Source: DASRDU01 sp035560235 (lineage in GTDB: Bacteria; Acidobacteriota; Blastocatellia; RBC074). From it: a DNA stretch of 59,878 bases. Where the stretch lies: the NCBI GenBank assembly GCA_035560235.1, contig DATMAG010000109.1:1-59878 (forward strand). The letters run 5' to 3'. How positions within the stretch are numbered: position 1 is the first letter of the stretch; every line of letters starts with the position of its first letter. A model generated the notes under the pieces. It had not been told where the DNA came from. It saw only the letters and a program-made list of their open reading frames with translations, and did not search any database. Both the position numbers and the translations under genes were made by a program. Of the stretch, positions 17,464-24,401 are shown one piece after another.

Positions 17464-19461
17464 ATGAAACGATCAGCACTATTTTGTCTCTTTGCAGCCC
17501 TGACACTCTGCGCCTTCGGGCAGGAGCCGCCGGCCACGCCGCCCACAGGCCAGGAGCGTCCGGGCTTTCCCGGTCAGCAGACACCGGAGCCGAAGCCTTA
17601 TGACCGCGTCATCACCAAAGACGCCAGATCAGACTCGGGCATTTTCACCGTTCATCGCATCAAGGAGAAGTGGTATTACGAAATTCCGAAAAGCGAACTG
17701 AACAGGGAGTTCCTCTGGGTCAGTCAGATTGCCAGAACCACGCTCGGCGTTGGTTACGGCGGCCAGGCGATGGGCAATCGCGTCGTGCGATGGGAGCGCC
17801 GCGACAACCGCATCTTTCTGCGCAATGTCTCCTATGAAGTCGTCGCTGACCAGAATCAGCCGATCAACAAAGCCGTCAAGGCCGCCAACAATGATGCCAT
17901 CATTATGGCCTTCAACATCGAAGCCTTCGGCAGGGATGATTCGTGCGTGATTGACGTGACACGGTTGTTCACAACTGAAGTCACCGAACTGAGCGCGCGG
18001 GCGCGGCTGCGCGCCCGCGGCTTCGATCCCACGCGGTCATTCGTCGAGCGCATTGTCTCATTCCCTGAAAACATCGAGGTCGAAGCCACGCACACCTTCA
18101 CCAATCCGCCTGACGTGACTCCGGCGGCTGGCATTCCTGCGCCGCCGAATCCGTTTCAGCCGCAGGGGATGGGCACGGGCAGCGCGTCGGTGGTGATGCA
18201 TTACAGCATGGTCAAATTGCCCGAAACGCCGATGAAGCCGCGCCTGTTTGATGAGCGCGTCGGTTATTTCTCGGTGCGGCAGATGGATTACGGCCAGGAT
18301 GAACACCGCGCTCCGCAGCGCACCTACATCACCCGCTGGCGGCTCGAAAAGAAAGACCCCGGCGCGGCGCTTTCGGAACCCGTCAAGCCGATCATCTATT
18401 ACGTTGACCCGGCCACGCCAACCAAATGGATTCCCGTCATCAAACGCGGCGTTGAATCGTGGCAGACGGCGTTTGAAGAAGCCGGATTCAAAAACGCGAT
18501 TCTCTGCCGCGAAGCTCCGGCTGACGATCCGGAATGGAGCACCGAGGACGCGCGTTATTCAGTGATTCGCTGGCTGCCTTCGACGATTGAAAACGTCGTC
18601 GGCCCGCACGTTCACGATCCGCGCACGGGCGAGATTCTGGAGTCTGACATTCAGTTCTATCACAACGTCATGAACCTGGCCCGCGACTGGTACTTCACGC
18701 AGGTCGGCCCGCTCGATCCGCGCGCGCAGAAGCTGCCTGACGACCTGATGGGCGAACTGATTCAGTATGTCGTCGCACACGAAGTCGGCCACACGCTCGG
18801 CTTTCAGCACAATATGAAAGCGAGTTCGATGTATCCGGCTGAAAAAGTCCGCGACCGTGAATGGGTCAGAAAGATGAGCCACACGCCGATGCTGATGGAC
18901 TATTCGCGCTTCAATTACGTCGCGCAGCCCGAAGACAAAATTGAAGTGAAAGACCTGATTCCGAAGATCGGCCCTTACGACAAGTGGGCGACGATGTGGG
19001 GCTACAAGCCGATTGATGAAGCCCACACCGCCGCTGATGAAAAGAAAACCCTCGATTCCGACGTGCGCCGGGGCATCTTCAGCGAAATCGAAGGCACAGG
19101 AGCGATCAGAATTGACGCTTACCGCCGCAATCTGCAACGCGCCTACATTGATCTGATGGGCGACAAGCTCAACGGTCGCCAGGCCGTGACGGACGATCAG
19201 CGCCCGCTGATTCGCGGTGAACTGCGCGCGCTGAGCGCCGATGTCACCAGGGCGCTCGCCCGCGCCACTGACCGCACTTCGCGGCTGCACCTGGAAGATG
19301 TGCGCGATCAGATCGCAAAGGTGCTCGATCCGAAATTCGCCGCCCCCGCGCCCGCCGCGCCAACCGCACTTTCTTTCGGCAGAGGTGTGATGGATGGCGA
19401 GGATGAAAACGGCGAAGTCGGCTGCTGGCACGATTACGCCATTCGCCTGCCGCGCCGGTAA
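17464..19461 (+). CDS. exported zinc metalloprotease, DUF5118/DUF5117/DUF4953 type, internally shortened
   Basis: 665 residues. A signal peptide (MKRSALFCLFAALTLCAFG) is followed by a proline-rich linker, DUF5118/DUF5117 regions (KEKWYYEIPKSELNREFLWV; VVRWERRDNRIFLRNVSYE) and the catalytic zinc motif HEVGHTLGFQH at residues 439-449, with MDYSRFNYV as the likely Met-turn. The C-terminal helices AYRRNLQRAYIDLMGDKL and RLHLEDVRDQI are also typical. From memory of the family, about 150-200 residues normally lie between the IGPYDKWATMWGYKPI segment and DVRRGIFSEI; here they are joined directly near position 19060, suggesting an in-frame deletion. Zinc ligands are intact, so activity may remain. 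ATG 17464 follows CAGGAG. Substrate unknown. Confidence 0.85.
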   Translation: MKRSALFCLFAALTLCAFGQEPPATPPTGQERPGFPGQQTPEPKPYDRVITKDARSDSGIFTVHRIKEKWYYEIPKSELNREFLWVSQIARTTLGVGYGGQAMGNRVVRWERRDNRIFLRNVSYEVVADQNQPINKAVKAANNDAIIMAFNIEAFGRDDSCVIDVTRLFTTEVTELSARARLRARGFDPTRSFVERIVSFPENIEVEATHTFTNPPDVTPAAGIPAPPNPFQPQGMGTGSASVVMHYSMVKLPETPMKPRLFDERVGYFSVRQMDYGQDEHRAPQRTYITRWRLEKKDPGAALSEPVKPIIYYVDPATPTKWIPVIKRGVESWQTAFEEAGFKNAILCREAPADDPEWSTEDARYSVIRWLPSTIENVVGPHVHDPRTGEILESDIQFYHNVMNLARDWYFTQVGPLDPRAQKLPDDLMGELIQYVVAHEVGHTLGFQHNMKASSMYPAEKVRDREWVRKMSHTPMLMDYSRFNYVAQPEDKIEVKDLIPKIGPYDKWATMWGYKPIDEAHTAADEKKTLDSDVRRGIFSEIEGTGAIRIDAYRRNLQRAYIDLMGDKLNGRQAVTDDQRPLIRGELRALSADVTRALARATDRTSRLHLEDVRDQIAKVLDPKFAAPAPAAPTALSFGRGVMDGEDENGEVGCWHDYAIRLPRR

Positions 19462-19567
19462 TGCATCGCTCAATCGCCGGGGATGCCGCAGAACGCCTCG
19501 CCTGAATTGGCCAGGACTGCTTCGGCGGCGTCCTCTGCGGTTAAGCTTTGTGTTAGACTTCGCAGGT

Positions 19568-20944
19568 ATGAGTAAAGCCAGAGTCCTGATAGTTGATGAC
19601 GAGCAATCCGCCCGCGAAGGGTTAAGCGAAATCGTGTCGGCCTGGGGTTATGAGACACAGGCGGCTTCGGATGGCGCTGAAGCGTTGCAACTGGCCGCTG
19701 AATTCATGCCTGCCGCCATCATCACTGACATCCGCATGCCGAAGCTGGACGGGTTCGCGCTGCTCGCCCGCTTGCGGCAGGAACTGCCTGAAACTGCAGT
19801 CATCCTGCTGACCGGCCAGGCCAGCGTCGAGGATGCCGTGCGCGCCGTCAAGGAGGATGGCGCTTACTATTACTTTGAAAAGCCGATCAACACGCGGCAG
19901 TTGAGCGTCGTCCTGCAGCGTGCTATCGAACAGCATGCCGCGCAGCGCGAAAACGCCGTACTGCGCAGGCAGCTGCGCGATCACGGAGTCTTCGGCAAAC
20001 TGGTCGGCAGTTCGCAGTCAATGCGGATGGTCTACAACGTGATCGAGCAGGTCGCGGGAACGTCCGTTTCAGTTCTCATCACAGGCGAATCGGGCACAGG
20101 CAAGGAGGTCGTGGCCAATACGATTCACAATCTCAGCCCACGCTCACAGAATCCCTTTGTCGCGATCAACTGCTCGGCCATTCCCGAAACGCTGATGGAA
20201 TCGGAACTCTTCGGCCACGAAAAAGGCGCGTTTACCGGAGCGATTGCGCGTCGCGAAGGCTGCTTTGAACTCGCCAACACCGGCACGCTCTTTCTGGATG
20301 AAATCGCTGAAATGCCCGCCGTGCTGCAGGCCAAGCTGCTGCGCGTGCTCGAAGACCGCAAGGTGCGCCGTCTGGGCAGCACCCGCGAAGTCCCTGTTGA
20401 CGTGCGCGTGCTGGCCGCTACCAACAAGGATCCGCACGAAGCAGTGCGAAAAGGCGAACTGCGCGAAGACCTGCTCTATCGTCTGAACGTAATTCATATT
20501 CAGTTGCCGCCGCTGCGCGAACGTCGCGATGACATTCCGCTGCTGACGCAGCATCTGGTTGACGAGATGCGCGAGCGCCACAATCGCCCGGCCCGCATCG
20601 TGTCACCTGAAGTGCTGGAAATCTTTTCGCGTCATTTGTGGCCCGGCAACGTCCGGGAACTGCGCAATGTGGTCGAACACGCCGTCATCATCTGCGAAAG
20701 CCAGCGCATAGAGAAACAGCACCTGCCGCCGCAATTGCTCGACGGACGCCCGCTCGCGCCCGAAGACACCATCACCTTCCCCGTCGGCATTCCGCTCGAC
20801 GAGGCCGAACGCCAGTTGATCCTCAAAACCCTGATCAAGACCGGCAACAACAAAACCCGCGCCGCCGAAATGCTCAGAATCAGCCTCAAGACTTTGCACA
20901 ACAAACTCAAGCTCTATCGTGAATCGGATGGCAGTGAGGAATAA
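19568..20944 (+). CDS. NtrC-family sigma-54 response regulator
   Basis: 458 residues. Receiver domain with phospho-acceptor D54 (in ITDIRMPKLDG) and the conserved lysine in YFEKPI; AAA+ domain with Walker A GESGTGKE (173-180), sigma-54 contact loop GAFTGA (220-225), Walker B GTLFLDEIAEM and the R-finger region; C-terminal Fis-type helix-turn-helix (NKTRAAEMLRISLKTLHNKL). It binds DNA enhancers and activates sigma-54 RNA polymerase when phosphorylated. No histidine kinase gene is nearby. It is the closest candidate to act at the four palindromic elements upstream of the permease and HlyD genes. An upstream in-frame extension to 19394 overlaps the metalloprotease and is not used. Confidence 0.92.
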   Translation: MSKARVLIVDDEQSAREGLSEIVSAWGYETQAASDGAEALQLAAEFMPAAIITDIRMPKLDGFALLARLRQELPETAVILLTGQASVEDAVRAVKEDGAYYYFEKPINTRQLSVVLQRAIEQHAAQRENAVLRRQLRDHGVFGKLVGSSQSMRMVYNVIEQVAGTSVSVLITGESGTGKEVVANTIHNLSPRSQNPFVAINCSAIPETLMESELFGHEKGAFTGAIARREGCFELANTGTLFLDEIAEMPAVLQAKLLRVLEDRKVRRLGSTREVPVDVRVLAATNKDPHEAVRKGELREDLLYRLNVIHIQLPPLRERRDDIPLLTQHLVDEMRERHNRPARIVSPEVLEIFSRHLWPGNVRELRNVVEHAVIICESQRIEKQHLPPQLLDGRPLAPEDTITFPVGIPLDEAERQLILKTLIKTGNNKTRAAEMLRISLKTLHNKLKLYRESDGSEE

Positions 20945-20961
20945 GCAGGCAGGTTCAGTCA

Positions 20962-21026
20962 GGCCGTGACGACCAGCGGGCGTGAAACAGTCTGCCAATG
21001 TAGTTCCACCGGCATTCGTCACGGCC
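20962..21026 (-). ncRNA. short Y-RNA-like hairpin without tRNA module (third in array)
   Basis: 65 bases closed by a perfect 11-bp stem (GGCCGTGACGA, 21016-21026, with TCGTCACGGCC, 20962-20972). The 5' side contains GACGAATG, which fits the Ro-binding motif of bacterial Y RNAs (G-N-C-G-A-A-N-G), and TGGAACTACAT, which is shared with the two RNAs upstream. It lacks the T arm, acceptor stem and D arm, so it is a minimal Y stem. An inner TGCC/GGCA pairing is possible. It ends 17 bases from the stop codon of the convergent ntrC-type gene. Confidence 0.6.
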
Positions 21027-21059
21027 CGGACTGCGGGCTGAGGACATTCAGTTGAGCTT

Positions 21060-21172
21060 TGCGCGACCAGAGTGCTGAAAGACTGCTCTGCCAGCTGAGC
21101 TACTGCCCCACAAACAGACGGGGCAGACAAGATTCGAACTTGTGACCATGTACTTCCAGGTGCATTCGCGCA
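21060..21172 (-). ncRNA. Y RNA with permuted tRNA-like module (YrlA-like), second in array
   Basis: Outer stem TGCGCGA (21166-21172) with TCGCGCA (21060-21066). Inside, in order on the minus strand: GCGAATGCACCTGGAAGTACAT, which matches the shared Y motif; T arm ACAAG-TTCGAAT-CTTGT (21127-21143); acceptor 3' strand CTGCCCC (21120-21126); loop GTCTGTTTGT; acceptor 5' strand GGGGCAG (21103-21109); TA; D arm GCTC-AGCTGGCA-GAGC (21085-21100). GGGGCAG and CTGCCCC pair perfectly, so the tRNA halves belong together in reversed order. This is the layout known for bacterial YrlA RNAs that bind Rsr and mimic tRNA. No anticodon arm can be folded convincingly. Confidence 0.75.
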
Positions 21173-21178
21173 GTAAAC

Positions 21179-21328
21179 AATTGCGACGACAAAAATTGAT
21201 GAAACGACTTTGCGCGCTCTGCCACTGAGCTACAGCCCCACAAGGTTTGTCGGGGCTGGCCGGGACTCGAACCCGGCGACCTCGTCGTGTTGGAGACGAT
21301 GTAGTTCCATCCGCATTCGTCGCAATTC
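21179..21328 (-). ncRNA. Y RNA with permuted tRNA-like module (YrlA-like), first in array
   Basis: Outer stem AATTGCGACGA (21317-21327) with TCGTCGCAATT (21179-21189), a perfect 11 bp. The 5' side has GACGAATG (Ro-type motif) then TGGAACTACAT. The tRNA-like part reads: small hairpin TCGTC/GACGA (21282-21299); T arm GCCGGG-TTCGAGT-CCCGGC (21259-21277, one pair longer than usual); acceptor 3' CAGCCCC (21252-21258); loop GACAAACCTTGT; acceptor 5' GGGGCTG (21233-21239); TA; D arm GCTC-AGTGGCA-GAGC (21216-21230). Acceptor strands are perfectly complementary to each other and mismatch those of the second RNA, which confirms the permuted pairing. Only six bases separate it from the second RNA. Probably transcribed with rsr. 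Confidence 0.78.
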
Positions 21329-21346
21329 CGTTTGCAGGAAAGAGCA

Positions 21347-21578
21347 GCCACAAATGAACACGAATCATCACGAATCAGGTCAGACGGGCACAGCGCTGCG
21401 CTCGTCCGGCAGCATTCTCCATTCTCCCTTTTCAATTCTCCATTATCTGCAAAGGGCTGGCTCACAAGACACTGCTCACTGCAAAGAATGGAGAATGGAG
21501 AATTGATAATGGAGAATGCGGTCAGGCGTATTCGTAGCCGTCAAACCATTCGTGCTCATTCGTGTTCATTCGTGGCTG
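21347..21578. repeat. nested inverted repeats (CACGAAT and ATTCTCC families)
   Basis: Outer arms AGCCACAAATGAACACGAAT (21347-21366 onward) and ATTCGTGTTCATTCGTGGCT; inner arms CATTCTCCATTCTCC and GGAGAATGGAGAATTG. Single arms of the CACGAAT type also occur at 32973, 50460 and 56603. Confidence 0.65.
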
Positions 21579-21668
21579 ACTCCCTGAAAATCACACAGGG
21601 CCGACGAGAATTGCCGGGACATTGTCATTTAACAGATGATGTAGTCTCGGCAGCATTCGGCCCCTTTG

Positions 21669-21761
21669 AATGCAGAATGCGGAGTTCAAAATGCGGAATG
21701 CAGACTGAATGATTACTCAGACCTGTTTCATTCCACATTCCGCGTTCCCCATTCCGCATTC
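21669..21761. repeat. inverted array of AATGCGGA units
   Basis: Left arm GAATGCAGAATGCGGAG... and right arm ...CCCATTCCGCATTCG. It lies right after the rsr stop codon. The same family is found between leuC and leuD (46626-46722). Confidence 0.65.
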
Positions 21762-21772
21762 GCCTCGCCCCG

Positions 21773-23341
21773 TTAAATTGTCACCCGTTCGATCACGCCG
21801 ACCCAGTGATCGGCGTTCAGACGTCCGGTGGCAAAATCGGCGATCACGTCGAAGACCTGATCGCTGAATCCGCCGATATTCAGGATGTCCTCACGCTCCT
21901 GCACCTGAGTCGTCGGGTAAGCCTGGATGTCAAGGCACACCATCCGCGCCTGCGGATTGCGTGACTTGAGCTGCGCCCACTGATTCATCGTCTCAGTGCG
22001 GCTGCCGCCCCAGTGACCGTGCAGCGGTGAATCGAGCCACGATTCGTTATCCGAAACGTAGATCACCAGATCGCCTGCGGCCCGGCGGCGGTTCAGTTCG
22101 CGCAGCGGGGCGCTGCAGTTCGTGCCGCCGCACGGCAGGCTCGCCAGCTTCTGCGCATTGGTCATCACGCTGTCGCGCGGGTTCAGCTTTACTTTCACCA
22201 CGTCGCTTTCAAACGGGATGACTTCGGCGTTCGGGTTGCGCCGCAGCACTGCCGCAGCCACGAGCGCCGCGATGTCAACGCACCGCACCTTCGACGTAGC
22301 TCCCTTGCGGAAGCCGGTCACCGGTGAATGCATCGAACCTGAAATGTCCGGGAAGACGTAAACCCTGCCTGCAATTTCAGGCACGTTGCCGATGGCGATC
22401 TCCATCGCATCCTGCAACGCCTCGCGCACGACCTGCGGCACCGTGTCATCGGTCATCGTGTACGCCGCCAGCAACTGATACGGAAACACGCGGGCCTTTC
22501 TGATTTCGCGTTCGTCGCGCAGCCGCGCTGCGATCAGTTCGGGCAGCCCCGGCTGATCGAAGACGCCGTGACGGGCGAAAGTGTTCAGGTTCATCCGCGT
22601 CATCTGCCAGGGCGCGGTGCGCGCAATCTGAGTCCATCCGGGCGTGCCGAGTTCCAGGCTTGTGAGCATCTGGAACGGAACATCGGGCAGTTCGCTGATC
22701 GCGCCGGTCTTGAAAGCTTCAAACCGGCGCACAACGCCCGGCAGCGCATCAGCATTGATGTCGCGTCCGAGAAAGAAGCCGTAAAGCGCCTGGCGGGTTT
22801 CAGTCTTCGGATGCGGATGCACCATTCTGATGATGTCAGCGAAGGACGGATCGTTTCCGACTGAGGCCCTGAAGATCGCATCATCCGTGCGGCTGTCGAA
22901 CCATTCGCAGATCATCCGCTTCGGCGCAGTGCCGAGCGACTTACGCCCGACCACGCCCGAACGCATGATCTGCACGAAGGTGCGCAGCATTTTGCCGTTG
23001 TCAATCACGCGCGGGAACACAGCCCTGAACAGCCGACGATCCTTCAGCGAAAGCACCGCGACGAGCAGCGCCGGCATATCCTTCATCTGACCGCGTTCGC
23101 GGCAGAAGACTGCCGTGCGGGCAATGAAGTCAGCCTCAACCTGCTGGCACAGTTCCAGCACCTTCGCCAGCTGCTCTTCGGCTGAAGCGTAAAAGGTCGC
23201 ATTGAAGCAGCTGGTCGCGGCGTACTGCGCCAGCGCCTGCTGCGGCGTGAAGGCGTATGCCCTGCCGCCTGCTTCGTTCCGCGCGTCAGCCGCCGGAAGC
23301 ATCCTGCCGACGATTGACTGAAACAGATTCCTGTTGGCCAT
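21773..23341 (-). CDS. rsr: Rsr, Ro60-like TROVE-domain RNA-binding protein
   Basis: 522 residues. The N-terminal two thirds is the TROVE HEAT-repeat ring (AFTPQQALAQYAATSCFN, AVFCRERGQMKDMPALLVAVLS, TAPKRMICEWF), which in Ro60 orthologues binds Y RNA on its outer surface and the 3' ends of misfolded RNA in its cavity. The C-terminal von Willebrand A domain carries the MIDAS motif DISGSM near residue 331. Bacterial Rsr works with Y RNAs and exonucleases such as PNPase in RNA quality control and stress survival. ATG 23341; AAAGGAG is 12 bases upstream. It is preceded by a near-consensus sigma-54 promoter and followed by three Y-like RNAs. Together with RtcR at 24402 this is the core of an RNA-repair-type operon. 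Confidence 0.92.
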   Translation of the reverse strand: MANRNLFQSIVGRMLPAADARNEAGGRAYAFTPQQALAQYAATSCFNATFYASAEEQLAKVLELCQQVEADFIARTAVFCRERGQMKDMPALLVAVLSLKDRRLFRAVFPRVIDNGKMLRTFVQIMRSGVVGRKSLGTAPKRMICEWFDSRTDDAIFRASVGNDPSFADIIRMVHPHPKTETRQALYGFFLGRDINADALPGVVRRFEAFKTGAISELPDVPFQMLTSLELGTPGWTQIARTAPWQMTRMNLNTFARHGVFDQPGLPELIAARLRDEREIRKARVFPYQLLAAYTMTDDTVPQVVREALQDAMEIAIGNVPEIAGRVYVFPDISGSMHSPVTGFRKGATSKVRCVDIAALVAAAVLRRNPNAEVIPFESDVVKVKLNPRDSVMTNAQKLASLPCGGTNCSAPLRELNRRRAAGDLVIYVSDNESWLDSPLHGHWGGSRTETMNQWAQLKSRNPQARMVCLDIQAYPTTQVQEREDILNIGGFSDQVFDVIADFATGRLNADHWVGVIERVTI

Positions 23342-23390
23342 TGCTCGAAATCACTCCTTTCAACTTCGCTCTCTCAACGTCGGCTCATAG

Positions 23391-23406
23391 TGCAGCCGTC
23401 GTGCCA
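23391..23406 (-). promoter_or_regulatory. sigma-54 promoter of rsr and the Y RNAs
   Basis: Minus strand TGGCACG-ACGG-CTGCA: perfect -24 box, GC at -12/-13, canonical spacing. About 50 bases before the rsr start codon. RtcR encoded nearby is the expected activator. Confidence 0.75.
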
Positions 23407-23450
23407 GTGGCCTGAGGCGAATTGAAAGGAACAAGTTCAGCGCAGCAAAG

Positions 23451-23466
23451 CCCTGAGTCGTCAGGG
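23451..23466. promoter_or_regulatory. candidate RtcR enhancer palindrome
   Basis: CCCTGA-GTCG-TCAGGG, a perfect 6+6 palindrome centred about 52 bp upstream of the -24 box, where a sigma-54 activator could bind. Assignment to RtcR is inference from position. Confidence 0.4.
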
Positions 23467-23580
23467 GATTTTCTCTGTTCCGGTCTGGCGGGCGATTCCG
23501 TGTCGGGTATAATGGCCGCCCGTTTGTTTAGCTTATCGGCCAGTGATCTGGATTTTATTCTAAGGTGAAGAATATTGTGG

Positions 23581-24207
23581 TCACCGGAGTTCGTCGGGAT
23601 TTTCGCCTTTCCTCCCCGCGGCTGATCGTCGTCGGTGCATTCCGGCAGCGAGACCGGTCAGGCCGGTGCCAAGCAGCAGCAGCGTGGCAGGCTCCGGGAC
23701 GGCTGTCAGGCCCGGAGCTGAAATGGTGCCGGTCAGATTCACTCTGACCTGAGCCACGTCAATGTTGAGACGCAGATCGGTGCCGGTGTAACTCAGGGTT
23801 CCGGTGGCTCCGGCAAAGAGGCCCGTGCCGCCGGTGATCGTCAGTGTGCGATTGAGCGACGACAACACAAGCTGCGTGGCCGGATCGAGCGAAGGCGCGC
23901 CGATAATCCCGGTTGAAGTGCCCGTCACTGACCCGGCGCTGCCGAAGCTGATGGTGAATGTGCCTGAAATCGTGCGCGACTGGTCAGAGTTGATCGAGAC
24001 GACCGTGACGTTGTCGGTATAAGTCACCTGGCCAAAGACACTCGGCCCGGTCAATACGAATCGAAACGATGAGGCGCCGAGAACGTTTCGATTTCCGTCG
24101 AGTTGAAGACTGAGTGTGACGGGATCGGCCTGCGCTGTGCCCGGGCAGCAGAAACACAGAATCACGAGTGGCGAGAGAAGCAGCAGGGTTTTACGCATTC
24201 GGGGCAT
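23581..24207 (-). CDS. PEP-CTERM sorted exported protein
   Basis: 208 residues. The signal peptide MRKTLLLLSPLVILCFCCPG is followed by a beta-rich, Thr/Ser/Gly-rich domain with no recognised family and a C-terminal PEP-CTERM tripartite signal: VPEPATLLLLGTGLTGLAAG then a basic MHRRRSAAGRK tail. Such proteins are cleaved by an exosortase and often tied to extracellular polysaccharide; no exosortase gene is in the window. ATG 24207 has AAAGGAA upstream; a second ATG three codons on also fits. It lies between rtcR and rsr, in the same direction as rsr, with no visible link to RNA repair. Confidence 0.85.
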   Translation of the reverse strand: MPRMRKTLLLLSPLVILCFCCPGTAQADPVTLSLQLDGNRNVLGASSFRFVLTGPSVFGQVTYTDNVTVVSINSDQSRTISGTFTISFGSAGSVTGTSTGIIGAPSLDPATQLVLSSLNRTLTITGGTGLFAGATGTLSYTGTDLRLNIDVAQVRVNLTGTISAPGLTAVPEPATLLLLGTGLTGLAAGMHRRRSAAGRKGENPDELR

Positions 24208-24401
24208 GATGGTGTTCCTTTCAGTGGTTGATCTGCCAGTGAACCGATCAGCCGCAGGCTTTTTCCGTAAAGGATGTCGCGGGATCGAAATTGCAGATGG
24301 AATGGATGCCGGCTAAGGGACGCGCCAGAGTATACGGCGATGAGTTTCAGAGCGTCCATCGAAATCTGCAATCACCTCAATCGCGTCACAGGTATATTTC
24401 A

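Larger units (their letters stand above)
20945..21772. other. 828-bp region without protein genes: three Y-like RNAs and nested repeats
   Basis: Lies downstream of rsr on the minus strand. 20962-21328 holds the three RNA genes described separately. 21345-21765 holds three sets of inverted repeats: outer CACGAAT arms (21347-21376 with 21545-21578), inner ATTCTCC/GGAGAAT arms (21414-21450 with 21484-21520) and an AATGCGGA array (21669-21705 with 21728-21761). No ORF in it looks real. Confidence 0.7.

Noticed and set aside
21060..21300. Ordinary or decayed tRNA genes, or tRNAs split by short introns
   Set aside because: Reading each D-arm half with the following T-arm half would give a mismatched acceptor stem and a 60-70 base insertion too small for a self-splicing intron. 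The acceptor strands match perfectly only in permuted order, and the outer stems explain the rest.
23500..23515. GGTATAATGG on the plus strand as a promoter
   Set aside because: A good -10 match but no gene follows in that direction (the next gene is antisense) and no -35 box is apparent.
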